Shown: one piece after another, positions 10,553-21,798 of the stretch
Numbering within the stretch: position 1 is the first letter of the stretch
Layout: every line of letters begins with the position of its first letter
Assembly: GCA_019914995.1 (NCBI GenBank)
Contig: CM034132.1
Span: forward strand, 5,119,501 to 5,183,500
DNA length: 64,000 nucleotides
Direction: 5' to 3'
Source of the DNA: Acanthochlamys bracteata
Lineage: Eukaryota; Streptophyta; Magnoliopsida; Pandanales; Velloziaceae
The notes under the pieces: generated by a model
Seen by the model: the letters and a program-made list of their open reading frames with translations, nothing else
The model's database searches: none
What the model was told of the DNA's origin: nothing
Made by a program: the position numbers and the translations under genes

Positions 10553-12439
10553 TACTATTTAAATTTAAAATTAAAATTTTCTTTTGACCGGAGAATAACG
10601 AGCTCACTGGCCGGAGACCAGTGAGCATCTAGTGAGCTCACTAGCCAGTGAGCATCTAGTGAGCTCACTGGCTAGCTGTAGTGAGCTCACTGGAAGCTCA
10701 ATCTTAAGTTTTATTGTAAAAAAAGAAAATTGTTATGTTCAATCTATTGAGCATTGTATAATTATTTTCTATAGAAAAAAAAAAAAATTTACTTTGGACA
10801 GAAACCAGTGAGCTTAGATGGCTAGTGAGCTCACTGGAAGCTCAATCTGGACCAAAAAAAAACTAAAGACAGATTTTATTAAGTTGTATTCTAAACAAAA
10901 ATAATTTGTTATGCTAAATCTGTTTAGACAGCATTGTAAAATTATTGTTTATAGAAAAAAATAAAAATTTTACTTTATTTTGGCCGGAGAATGGTCAGCT
11001 GCATCGCCGGAGACCAGTGAGCTCACTAGCCGGACACTAGTGAGCTCACTGGCAGTTGGTTTATGCTAGTTCACTGCTCACTGGCCTGGTACTTTATCTA
11101 CCAGGAGGCTTCATCCTATTACAAGCATTGATGATAGCATTCACTCTAGACAACGGACAAAAACATTCACGTTCACAAGCATTTGGATGATAACACCATT
11201 CACATTTTATTCGAATATGAGCATTACATTCACCAATTTCTTACAGAATAATCTTGAGCAAAAACATCTCAGTTTCCATAACCATAATTTCCATAACCAT
11301 AATCTTGAGCAAACATAGCTCAGGATTTACAGCACAATCTAAAGCATGCATAGCTCATTTCAACAGCACATTAACAGGTTTGCTTTCAATTCATATTCTA
11401 CATTGCATTCACAACATCTGATTTTGCATTCACAATTCTTCCAGACGGACGACCCTCCCTGAAGGCTTTGGCATTCACACCACTGAAGAATCTGTCATTC
11501 ATTACCAGCAAATGAAAAAAAAAAAAAACCAAGTCAGATGAATGCTAACACGACCGAAGAATCGGCATTCATTAATAGGTTCTCTGAAGGCTCCATTTTT
11601 TTTTCTTCTGACTCGGGTAGTGCTCCAGCAGCACCTCCTCCTTCTCCGGCTCAGGTCCGAGCACGGCAGATGGAATGCACCGGCAATCTCCACCAATTGC
11701 AAAACAATAAAAATTAAAATAAAGACTTACATCCACATCATTGTACATGGACGAATTCGCCGACGGTAGATTAATTCGCCTATGATTCCAACAAAAATCA
11801 AATCAAATAATCAAGAAATAATATAACAAAGAGACAAATAAATCTTAACGAAATCATAATAAAAGAAAATTTTCATACAATTATCGCACTCGGCACGGCA
11901 ATAGTCTCACGACGAACAACGGAAACGGTCGACGGACTGAAATTGATGAAATTTATGATGGGAGTAGGAAGAGAAAGAGGGGGAGAAGAGAAAAAAAGGC
12001 TCTGGTTTCGAATTGAAGATCGCCGGCTGGCGATTGAAGGTTCGGACGTGATAGGGGTTTCGATCGACTCCGGTTTCGGAATCAAATTTTTGAGAGAAAA
12101 TGAAACGAATAAGAAGAGAGACGAAGAATGGCAGCATGAGCTGAAAAACTAGCCAGAGATCACTCGAGCGGGGTTGGAGGGGCGTCGTGAAGAATGCAGA
12201 CGAAGAGAATGAAAGAAGAGAGGAAGACTATGGGGAGAAGGAGGCAAAATGAAACCGTTTGCAGACACCCCATACGGGATCACTGTAGACGGGCACGTGA
12301 AATGACGAGCGTGCCCATCACAGTGATCCCGTAAGTTTCTTATTTGTGTTGATTGTGAGCCGTTTGATATGCGACGGACGACTCACGATTGGAGTAGCGG
12401 AGTGCTCGCACAGTATCTGGAGTGTGCATATCTGCTTTC
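10553..12439 (-). repeat. Right TIR of the Mutator-like element
   Basis: Reverse complement of the left TIR with indels. For example, 11542-11769 mirrors 6406-6630 and 11873-12137 mirrors 6000-6290. It ends at 12439 next to TATATATAT. Confidence 0.88.
10606..11050. repeat. Array of AGTGAGCTCACT palindromes, right inner TIR edge
   Basis: Six exact copies start at 10631, 10658, 10680, 10824, 11016 and 11039. Partial copies and AGTGAGCATCT spacers lie between. It mirrors the left array. Confidence 0.85.
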
Positions 12440-12460
12440 TATATATATATATGTATGTAT
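12440..12460. repeat. (TA)n/(TATG)n tract right of the Mutator-like element
   Basis: TATATATATATG followed by TATG units. It serves as the right flank of the Mutator-like element and the left flank of the next inverted-repeat element. Confidence 0.8.
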
Positions 12461-12744
12461 GATGAGGGCTATAGGCATTCCCTTCACTGTTCAACACTCC
12501 GGCACTCCATAAAATTGAGCGGACACGATTGTATTCAGCGCACGTACGTTTTCAAAAAACTATATTCACTTCTTTTAGTTTCTTTCCTCCTCAAAAGAAA
12601 TGATTACATTATAACTGTACTTTTACTGACAACTTTATTTATTTATTTTTCGCTTAGTTAACTTAATTTTCTTTTATTCTCTCTGTTTCCTCCTCTTATC
12701 TTATATATTATTATAAATTATATGTGGGATCTTTAATAACTACT

Positions 12745-12870
12745 TTTAGCTCAAGTGGTTAGATATAAGTCTCTCATATAAAAGACTTGGGTTCAAATCT
12801 CTGACCCACCCAACTGTAATTTTATGAGATTTTTTCGTTTTTACTTTGCAATCACTACACCCTATCTACC
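12745..12870 (+). mobile_element. SINE-like tRNA-derived sequence
   Basis: TTAGCTCAAGTGGTTAGA at 12746 resembles a pol III A box. GGTTCAAATCT at 12790 resembles a B box. The spacing suits a tRNA-derived SINE head, but there is no acceptor-stem pairing. The tail and target duplication were not defined. Confidence 0.45.
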
Positions 12871-12899
12871 ACCCCTTTTTAAGTGGTCAACATGTGAGT

Positions 12900-13690
12900 C
12901 AAAATAGAGATTGAAATATGGTCGAAATAGGATCAGATATGATCGAATATAAGTAAAAGTATGATCAAAATGGAATCAGATATGGTCGAATTCATTCATG
13001 TAGTTGGACTTGGGTTAGCATTTGGGTTGCAAAGGATTACAGTTGAGTCGCACAGAATTGTAGTCGAAATGGAATCATATATGATGAATTATATTTATAC
13101 CATCGCACATGGGTTGCATAGGATTGCATTTGGATCGCACAAAATTATGATCGAAATACAGTTATAATGTCACACCTGGGTTAGCACTACTAGATTGTAG
13201 TTGGGTTCGCTAGGTCGTATAGGATTGCACTTGAGACGCATAAGGTTTTATTAGAAATACAGTGATATAGTTAGACTTGGGTTAGTATTGGGTTGCACAT
13301 AATTAAATTTGAGACGCACAAAATATGGTCGCATAGGATTGCACTTACATAGCACAAGATTGTGGTCGAATAACAATCATAAGATTGCACCTGAGTTAGC
13401 ACTAGATTGCAGTGGGTTAACACTGGGTCGCACATGATTTCATTTGAGTCATACAAGGTCGTGGTCGAATATAGTCATATAGTCAGATTTTGGTTCGCAT
13501 TGGATTGCACAGAATTGTATTTGGGTCGCACAGAATACGGTCGCACATTGGTCACATAGGATTGCACTTGCGTTGCATATTATGGTTGAAATATAGTTAT
13601 AAGATCGCACCTGAGTTAGCACTAGATTGCAGTTGTTAACAGTGGGTCCTATAGAATTGCACTTGAATCGCACAAAGTGATGGTCGAAAA
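12900..13690. repeat. Degenerate dimeric tandem repeat, about 217-bp period
   Basis: The block CCTGRGTTAGCAC-TAGATTG recurs at 13175, 13390 and 13610, spaced 215 and 220 bases. Half-unit relatives (ACTTGGGTTAG or TTTTGGTTCGC) fall between, at about 13000, 13270 and 13485. Units are rich in GTCGCAC, ATTGCAC and GGTCGAAAT. Open frames here are artefacts of the repeat. Confidence 0.7.
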
Positions 13691-14252
13691 GAAGAGGAAT
13701 CTAGAAGAACATGAATGAAAGAATAAAGTTATTGAAAGAATAAGAAAAAAGTTAACTAAGAGAAATTATGTCAAAAATAATAAAAAATTAAAATAACAGA
13801 AGAAAAAAAAATACGTAAAATTATTAGTTAAAATATAGTTCCATAACAATGATTACTTTCAAGGAGAAAAAAGAATACACGAATTGAATATATTTTTTTG
13901 AAAACGTATGCAAGCTGATCTCTACAAATACAATCGTTGTCCGATCATATTTATATATCGTCCGATTGGTCCAGATTAGTACCAGGTGAGCTGTTTACGT
14001 AAACACTATAAGGGCACTCTGATAATATCTTACACAGTGTTTACAAGTGTCTGGTATAAGTTTTATTTTATTTTTATGTTTTTTCTTCTCTCAATTCTTC
14101 TTTTCTCCATGTTTCTTTTCTTCTTCCTTCCTCCTTCAGAGCCGGCGATCGTCGGGTTCCAATAAAATTCTTAACACAATGCTGCCTCCTACCTTCTCCT
14201 TCCCTCAATTTTTCAATCAATCATTGCTTTCTTGCGCCCGATAGGAAATCCG

Positions 14253-14298
14253 ATGGCTGGCCAAAACCCTCGTGTGCTGGCCGATGAGCGTCAATTCG
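14253..14298 (+). pseudogene. Captured first-exon fragment in left TIR
   Basis: An ATG opens MAGQNPRVLADERQF and ends at 14298, followed by ATAAGC. The mirrored copy in the right TIR has GTAAGC at that position, a proper 5' splice site. This looks like a coding first exon copied from a host gene, with the donor lost in this TIR. The gene of origin is not recognised. Confidence 0.4.
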
Positions 14299-16163
14299 AT
14301 AAGCAAATCGTGGTTTTTCCTTATCTTCCTCCTTCTCTTCCTATTCTTCAAATCAATTTCATTCCTCATCTACACTCTTTCTTGTTTGGTCTTGCTCCGA
14401 TCCCTAGCTCTCTTCCCTGTATCAAAATTTATGTATTGGTTACAACTCCAACCTATCGTATGTGCTATCACATTGAGAAGCTAGGTGCCTTGTTAGGTTT
14501 TTTTTGTTTATATTCGTATATGTTGAAGCTACACAGGAATTTGAAATGTAGAGATATGGAGCAGTTAAACCTTCACTTGGTATCAGAAGAAGAAAGTGTC
14601 AACAATTGCTTATATGTTTTAAAAGAAATTTCATTAGTTCAACTAGAAATTGATTGTAATTTTTGCATAGTTTATTTATTTGGATATAGCATGTAGCTGG
14701 AAAATAATTGTGTATGAATGTAACAAATGCTGAAGTTTTGGATGGCTGTCAGTGATTAATGAGATGTACTAGTAAGTTATAGAGTACACTTATTGAATGC
14801 CAATGTTAAAAAAATTATGATGTAGTCTTGGTTGGTACTATGGCTAAACTATGAGCTTTGGGCCATGCTTTTGTAAATCTCTTTTGGTGTTTCATGTGAT
14901 CATAGAGTTGGTGTCAATCTTATCGATATTCATAGTAGATAATACTTATTTTGAGCACTTATGTAGATGATGAGATGGAAGATGGTGAAACCTGAAAAAG
15001 CTACCATCAAGAGAAAGGAAGCTGAAGTTGCTAGTCCTACCGAACCTTAAGCAAAAGCTTAATGTCCACGTTTTTTCCGATTTTGTTTTTGTACGGCATC
15101 ATTGAAGCATGTGGTTTATTTAGTATGGCTGAACTAAGAGCTTTGTGCCATATTTCTGTTGTACTTATTTAACACAAATGATTTAAAGAATTCATGTTTC
15201 TACGACTGTGCCATTAGGCTCTTGTTTTGCCTATTTGTTTAATAGTGGTGAAGTTTGTTAGTAGCTTACTGAATTAGGAAGTTGTTTAGGTGGATTAGTG
15301 ACTGGTTTCAACTTGTACGAACTATATTTTGTTGATGTTTCATTTGATTTCTATCAAAGGATGTAGCTGTTGAAGTTTGGTGGCTGTCAATATCTTTATC
15401 CACTTTACAAGATCATCTTATTCTGTTTTGTGGAAATCATATACTACAAATGGTAACATCTAATGTTGCACAGGTTATAAAATTTGTAATTCAATGATAT
15501 TGCACTTGCTTTATTTTTCGCACTAAATGTTCAGTGATCTCTCTTTATAGAAAGCTGAAGTGTTTAAGTGTTGAAGTCAGCGCAGAATGCAGTCTGCTAG
15601 GCCGCAACTCGAAAGGTGTACCTTTCAAAAATTATAATTATGGAACATGCAGAGCTTCTTCACGTAGCTATTTCTCTGTCAGTTGAAGTCCTTAGGAAAA
15701 ACAAATTGTTGACATACATGAATCTTTAATGTGGCTACTATGCTGGACTTCTGAGAATCTAATCTAACAAACATTAACACCCATCTCTGACTTAAGTATA
15801 TACAATTTATTGAGTGAAAGACAATATAACTAAAAACAAAGTATAGATGTTCACTGAAACTCTTTGCTCTTCATCTAGTATCACATAGCTGATAATCTTG
15901 AAAGAAAGCATACTTCAAGTAGAAATATATCAGCAATATTACAAGTTCATATGTCATACATATACAAAAAATGGTACAATTCGTGAATATAGTATGGGTT
16001 TTGCTAGGACATTTTCAAGACCATTGAATGCAAATCCTCTAACTAAACATGGTTCAATTTGATGCTGTCATCCAAACAAGTAACATTACAAGATTCAATC
16101 ATTCTAAGTAAAGCTCACAGAGGAATTATTTACGGTACTTGTTGATAACGAAATAGAGATAAA

Positions 16164-16344
16164 ATCATCCTTCGGCCTGTGGATGGGATGTGATGTAGTC
16201 GATAAGGTGACTAGTTGTTGAGTTTTTATCAGGCTCGCCATTGCAAATTTCAACTACAAATTCCTCTTCAGCAGCAGTCATGACGTCTACATTCTCAAGC
16301 ATATCTTTTTTCAAGTCATTCTTAAAATTTGTGGTAGGATGGAC
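16164..16344 (-). pseudogene. Exon-like open stretch inside the long-TIR element
   Basis: On the minus strand an acceptor (CTAACAG, 16345-16351) precedes an open stretch of about 50 codons with coding-like composition. It includes ENVDVMTAAEEEFVVEICNG. The frame appears to slip near 16200. It has no recognisable domain and may be a terminal exon fragment of a captured host gene. Nothing else of that gene was identified. Confidence 0.35.
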
Positions 16345-17453
16345 CTGTTAGCTAGGAAGAGCTTCTTATGAGTTCGAGTGGTTTTTATAATATGGGTAGA
16401 TATCATGAGGTTTAGATTTAAGGGTGGAAAATTCATGAAAGCATGCCAACTGAATATGAGCAACATCATGATTGTTATAAAGCACAAAAACTGGATAAGA
16501 ATAGTATAAGCAGCACCAAACTGAACTATTATAACCAAAAAAAAAAGATAGTTTATAGATAGACTCGCTAACATCAGTGGAAAAGGAATAATGACAGATC
16601 CATAAATCAGACATACATAATTGAACTCATACAATATCAAAAAACAGTCAAGATTATCAGCTATTTATACTAATAACAACCTCTTTATAATCTATCATGA
16701 AAACATAATCATAACTGCTCCACAATCTGAAGTTAAAATTAGTCCTCCATAGATTAATTGATAATATTCAAGTGTTAGCCATAAGTGTTCCTTATCTATC
16801 ACAAAATTCTTCACAAAGACTTCTCAATCATTCGCACAAACAGAACTCATAAATACAGAACTAACATTGCAAACCATTATTTCAACAACAAAAGAAAAAA
16901 AACAAAACAAAAACCAAAAGAAAAACTTTTTCCGTAAATCATGAAATCAACATCATAATGAACTTTTACGACTAAAGATCTTAACTTTGAAAGGCATTAA
17001 CAAAAAGACAAAACATTAAACGCAAGCAAACCAGTGTCATACACAATTATTTTCCAGCTACATGCTATATCCAAATAAACAAACTATGAAAAAATACAAT
17101 CAATTTCTAATTGATATTAATGAAATTTTCTTTTACAACATATAAGCAATTGTTGACACTGTCTTCTTCTTCCGATAACTAGTGAAGGTTTAACTGTTTC
17201 ATACCTCCACATTTCAAATTCCGTGTAGCTTCAACTATACGAATATAAACAACAGAAACCTAACAAGGCACCCAGCTTCTCAATGTGATAGCACATACGA
17301 TAGGTTGGAGTTGTAACCAATACATAAACTTTGATACAGGGAAGAGCCAGGAATCGGAGCAAGACCAAACAAGAAAGAATGTAGATGAGGAATGAAATTG
17401 ATGTGAGGAATAGGAAGAGGAGGAAAGATAAGAAAAGACCACGATTTGCTTAC

Positions 17454-17498
17454 CAAATTGACGCTCGTCAACCGCCACACGAGGGTTTGCCCAGCCAT
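17454..17498 (-). pseudogene. Captured first-exon fragment in right TIR
   Basis: Mirror of 14253-14298. The ATG is at 17496-17498 and the exon-like stretch ends at 17454, directly followed by GTAAGC (17453-17448). The frame differs from the left copy by one base. Confidence 0.4.
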
Positions 17499-17894
17499 CG
17501 GATTTTTGATCGGGCGCAAGAAAGTTACGATTGATTGAGAAATTGAGGGAAAGAGAAGGTAGGAGGCAGCTTTGTGTTAAGATTTTCGCTGGAACCCGAC
17601 GATTGCCGGCTCGGAGAGGCGATGGATCGGGCTCGGGAGGAGGGAGGAAGAAACGGGGAGGAAAGAAGAAAAGAGAAGAAAAACGGAAACAACAAAAATA
17701 AAACTTATACCGGATGGTAAACAGTGTAAGATATTACGAGCAGTGTTTACGTAAACAGCCCACCTGGTAACCAATCTGAACCAATCGTGCAGTCCATATT
17801 TGATGCGCGCCCATAGTAGTCTATGTTCAGATATCCGTAACCTATATATATATAAAATTTAAATATTGATCATAAACCGAATATAAAATATTTT

Positions 17895-17976
<82 letters not shown>

Positions 17977-17987
17977 TATATATATAT
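17895..17987. repeat. (TA)n microsatellite
   Basis: Long TA runs broken by a short T tract and a GA. It forms the left flank of the small element at 17988. Confidence 0.95.
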
Positions 17988-18220
17988 GGAGATAGAGGCA
18001 ATCCTATTTTTAGAGACCCATAGAGTATCGCGACACTTTCAATACTATAAATTCAATCTGCACCATTAGATAAAAAACTATTGATTAGGATTTCCATAAT
18101 AAAATTTTAGCTCAAATGGACCGTAAATTGACCTCTATCCGTTCTCCTAATCAAAAAGCAATTTGTATATGTTTTAAAGTTTTTCTTTTTCTTTTTCCAA
18201 ACAATATTTATTAATCCCTT
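17988..18220. mobile_element. Truncated MITE in a (TA)n tract
   Basis: It begins GGAGATAGAGGCAATCC and aligns with the 5365-5712 MITE, sharing for example CATTAGATA-AAAAACTAT and CTCAAATGGACCGTAAAT-like blocks. Both flanks are (TA)n (17895-17987 and 18221-18241). The right terminus is missing, so the copy is partial. Confidence 0.5.
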
Positions 18221-18241
18221 TATATATATATATATATATAA

Positions 18242-19544
18242 AGTTTTTCTCCGACTTCACTTTTACTTTCTGACTGCAATATATATGAGTAGACGCTCAT
18301 TTCGCGAAAAAGCTTGGCGACATTAAGTTTCTTTGAATTAGAAACTGCGCCATCACTACTATGAATAGAGTTGGAAAATTGAAATGAAGTGATTACTATT
18401 ACAAAAGTTATATTTCAATTTCAACCACAGAGCGATTCCTCTCCTCTTTAACTGTTTCCCTATCAATTTAGAACTTAAATTTGATTATTCTTGTGCTTTT
18501 GCCATAGCCTGCCTCAATTGGCCTGTATGTGAAATTGTTCAACTCTAGATAAATGGGAACGAAAAATGGGCAACAAAAAGTATTCCTTTTTCTTCTATGA
18601 ACTTGATAATTTTCAAGACGTGCAAGATTAATAGTAGCCATTAACTAGTTATTGAACGGATGGTTCTGAGCATGAGATTATTAGTTTCCATTGGATGTAA
18701 TTATGATCTGAAAGCACCTAAAATTGAGTTTGTGTAACAAAAGACATGCAACTTTAGTTGATTACAGTTTGATGTATTGTGTGGTATATAGTATTGTAAT
18801 GTCAATTATAATGTTAGTGTACATGAGTATAATATATTTTGTGGTGTTTAATAGTATAGTATCAAATGCGTAGTATCAATATCATATAAACAAGATGTAT
18901 GTTGTGACTGTGAAATGAATTTATCGAAAACAGGAATAATGGCATGAGGAGATGCTAATTTTAAAACGATCAACGATTCATCGGACGGAAAACACATCTA
19001 TATTAATACTATCGTATTTGCATTGGATTTGTCTCTGTAAACAAAAGGTTGAAAGACGAAACGATTGAGGCCACATTAATAGGCCTCGTTGGAAAGGAGG
19101 CAGAACGCATCGGTTCAGCAAAACGTTAATGGCGCCTTGTCAAATCAGCCAACCATATGTATGAGTTGGCTGCAGTTTGCACTTTATAAATATAGAGTGA
19201 TGCAAAGAACATCACAAAGAAAAGTTAGAGATGTATACGAACGGCACAAAGTTGACAACACTTTAGGTGACAACACAAAGTCATCACCTAGAGACCATGC
19301 GATAGCTGGTTATCGGCAAAGAATCCTCGAATATCATGAGGGTCGTGTCTTTTGATAAACCTATCAGTATAACAATAGAGCTGCAGGTTAGTGTTGGCAG
19401 CTTCAATCGTAATCAGGGTGACAAATAACTCATCACTAATACTACGCGGGGCAGGTTTGTGGAAAATCTATTATCTGAACTCGATAAAATGTTATTTTTA
19501 ATAATTTCCCTGGAACTCTCATAAACAAGCTTTTATTTTTTTAA
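18242..19544. other. Intergenic; no supportable gene
   Basis: The only longer open frame (19089-19355, +, 88 codons) has no recognisable domain, splice context or homologue that I can name. I leave it uncalled. No repeats were identified. Confidence 0.5.
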
Positions 19545-19795
19545 TTACTAACTCTATGGTAGCATAGGTCATAACAATTAACAAGTAGGAGTATTAGAGG
19601 AATGCATATTCGATCCCTTGTAAATATTATAAATATGGGGCTTCCTTCTTGGTTGAGGTCATCCCTAATACCACATATGAATAAACTGAATGCTTTCAAC
19701 ATATCACCTATCTGAGTTATCTCGCCTCTCACTTAGTGTAATTTTCTTCCATCCTTTCTACGTCGTTGAGCTCTCTCTAGATCCAATCTGCTAGA
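19545..19795 (+). promoter_or_regulatory. Caulimovirid-like promoter/leader fragment
   Basis: It has ATTATAAATATGGGG (TATA-like), then AATAAA about 40 bases later, and a CT-rich leader. It is the same sequence type as the plus-strand copy at 24620-25165 but stops before a usable primer-binding site. Confidence 0.6.
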
Positions 19796-20150
19796 TTGTA
19801 ATTTACGACTAGAATTGAAATAAATTAAGGAAAATTTAGAACACAGCGAGAGCTTGAGAGGATGTAAAGAAAGACTTCCATTTATTTAGGTTGAGGGTTA
19901 TCCCCAAGTGAGTAGAATGCCCTCTATTTATAGAGTTACAAAGAAATGCTGTGGAGTTCCTGATAAGACTTCACTAACTAGTGGCCGGCATGTACATAGT
20001 GGATATATACAATAATGTAAAAAAATCTTATCATTTTACTATTATATGGTTAAATTAATGCAATAAGACAAGAGGTCCATGTGATGCCCATGTGGGTATG
20101 TTCCCGCTGGAAGGAATCCTTCAGCAGTGTTTATATGATGTATGGTCCCA
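19796..20150 (-). promoter_or_regulatory. Caulimovirid-like intergenic/promoter copy, minus type
   Basis: Direct repeat of 24240-24600. On the minus strand CTCTATAAATAGAGGG (19920-19935) is a good TATA box, and AATAAA follows. It marks the downstream end of the minus-strand viral unit, as expected for a terminally redundant or tandem viral copy. Confidence 0.65.
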
Positions 20151-21798
20151 CCACGCTTCGATGCAGATTGTGCTGCTGTCATTCTATCATGGTGGATGTA
20201 CTTGTCATTGGTACTATTCGTGTGTTTATCTTGGATTGTGATACCTTGACCTTAATATGGTCGTTCGAGGAGTTTTATTGTTTTTCCTTCAATTGGATCC
20301 TCTGTTTTGAAGCTCAAATGATGTATGTCGTGTAAGCTCTCTAGAGCGAGTTCTACATCTGCCCGTTGGTGGGATGATAGTAATGAAACCAGACCGTGTT
20401 ATCCCATATTACGGAGGCACATTTGTGAAGGTGGATGATTTGTCAAGACTGGTATTCTTGATTACAGACGAAATTGCATTTTCTGAAGTTGTAAACTGTT
20501 CAATTGGTAGCCGAGGTTTTGGCTTCAAGGTCTTCAAGAGTAGTTACATATCATTGTCGAGCTTTAAGTGCCTTATATCAACCAATCTCGGTTGAATAGT
20601 TTTACCTGTCCCAACTTTAAATAGTTTGATGAATTCTTTAGGAGTTACTAACTTGAATGTAGATGTGCCATTCAAAGCCATGCAGTGCTTCCATTATATT
20701 CCAAGTATTTTTGAGCCAATTAAGAGCTCTATCCCTTGGAGTTTTAGAGATAAAATGCAGAACTTATCTATGTGTTGGTCTTCAAGACTTATACAAAAGT
20801 CCGGATGTATGTTGACACCAAATAGACGGTATGCTAAATTGGATTTTGCTCTGCCAATGATGCTGTTTAGAGGGTTGTTAACAATCCTGTCATCCATACA
20901 ATAACAATTATTAGCGTATCAATCCCGGATCTAAAGAGAGCTGTGATTTTGAGCTGTATTAGCCCGACATATATGTATTTCATTCTCGGGTATTTGTCCC
21001 GGAGTTCCTCGATTTTCTTCTTATTTAAAAGGCTGATAGAAAATAACTCTTCGTCACCTTTTAATTCAATATTCTCCTATATCCGTTCGAAAATGTATGT
21101 ATGCCTATTGAGGAATCTTGATCTAAAAGAGGGGGTTTTGTAAATTTTCCTTTTATCAAAATGAGGAATTACCTCTTTGAATCGTTCAAGATCTTCATCG
21201 GTACCTCAAGTTGTTCACCTATGCTATCTTGAATACTCGGATGTGTTGTTTCTTCTGGTTAGGAAGAAAATTTGAACATGAATAGCCTATACTCGCGGAA
21301 TATATCACCTTCATCTTAAGATATATTAGCGGGAGTAGAGATAAAAGCCTCAGCCCTCAGTGGGGAACGAGTTCGAGTAGTGGCCCTTTATGGGGTGCTA
21401 GTCGAAACTCTTTGTGGAGAGCACAAGAATGCTCCTTGTGCGGAGCAGGTTTCAATGTCTTCCTTAATTATCAGAAGATTCTCGTATTTATGTATTACAA
21501 GGAGTCCTATTGGGTCTCCTTACTCAATCTCATAGTTTCTATCATCAAGATTTGTACTTTCATTACATTAGTTCTGACTATTGGGTAGATAACACCATGT
21601 GTTATATACATACTAGTTTTTGTAATTTTTGGTATATTGTGGATTGTCTCAAAACATCCAAACAGGATCTGGATAATTAGATTCGAGTATATCTCAGTCG
21701 TTCGTACCTTTTCAATCTAATATTTCTCCCGGCATATAATGTATATTCTAGGGAGTTTGCTTTCTTTTTTGGGAGTGTAGCATGTTTGCCCAGCTGTG

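Larger units (their letters stand above)
5737..12439 (+). mobile_element. Mutator-like element (MULE), FAR1-type, 6.7 kb, long TIRs, inactive transposase
   Basis: The two ends are inverted copies: GGAAGCAGATATGCACACT at 5737 and AGTGTGCATATCTGCTTTC ending at 12439. The inverted match continues, with small changes, for roughly 1.8 kb on each side. Both flanks carry TATATATAT (5728-5736 and 12440-12448), as expected for the 9-bp duplication of Mutator-like transposons, although the (TA)n context makes this weak evidence alone. The interior (7.6-10.5 kb) holds one plus-strand gene with FAR1-type DNA-binding, DDE/MULE, SWIM and zinc-knuckle parts. Stops and frameshifts make the element non-autonomous now. 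It sits among other TIR elements that also abut (TA)n. Confidence 0.93.
12461..13945. mobile_element. Non-autonomous inverted-repeat element with an internal tandem repeat
   Basis: The left part 12517-12710 is repeated in inverted form at about 13690-13945. Shared blocks include CGGACACGATTGTATTCAGCG / ACAAATACAATCGTTGTCCG, CGTACGTTTTCAAAAAA / TTTTTTTGAAAACGTATG, and CTTAGTTAACTT / AAGTTAACTAAG. The interior is a degenerate tandem repeat plus a SINE-like sequence. The right boundary is uncertain, because the same bases also align with the outer TIR of the next element. No protein is encoded. Confidence 0.55.
13915..17840. mobile_element. Non-autonomous long-TIR element (Mutator-like) carrying exon-like fragments
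   Basis: About 800 bp at 13945-14725 is repeated in inverted form at 17035-17800. Shared landmarks are CTGTTTACGTAAACA near both ends, CATGCTATATCCAAATAAA, and the block around ATGGCTGG. Between the TIRs is about 2.3 kb with no transposase. The long TIRs suggest a non-autonomous Mutator-type element that captured host sequence. Exact termini and target duplication were not resolved, and the left end overlaps the neighbouring inverted-repeat element. Confidence 0.65.

Noticed and set aside
12745..12870. Possible tRNA gene
   Set aside because: A and B box-like text is present, but no acceptor stem or anticodon arm can be built. A SINE head fits better.
16164..16344. Loose resemblance of the exon-like stretch to bacterial colicin-immunity proteins
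   Set aside because: The match is short and pattern-like only, the frame slips, and nothing bacterial surrounds it.
19089..19355. 88-codon plus-strand open frame
   Set aside because: No domain, no splice or promoter context, and an open frame of this size is expected by chance in 64 kb.
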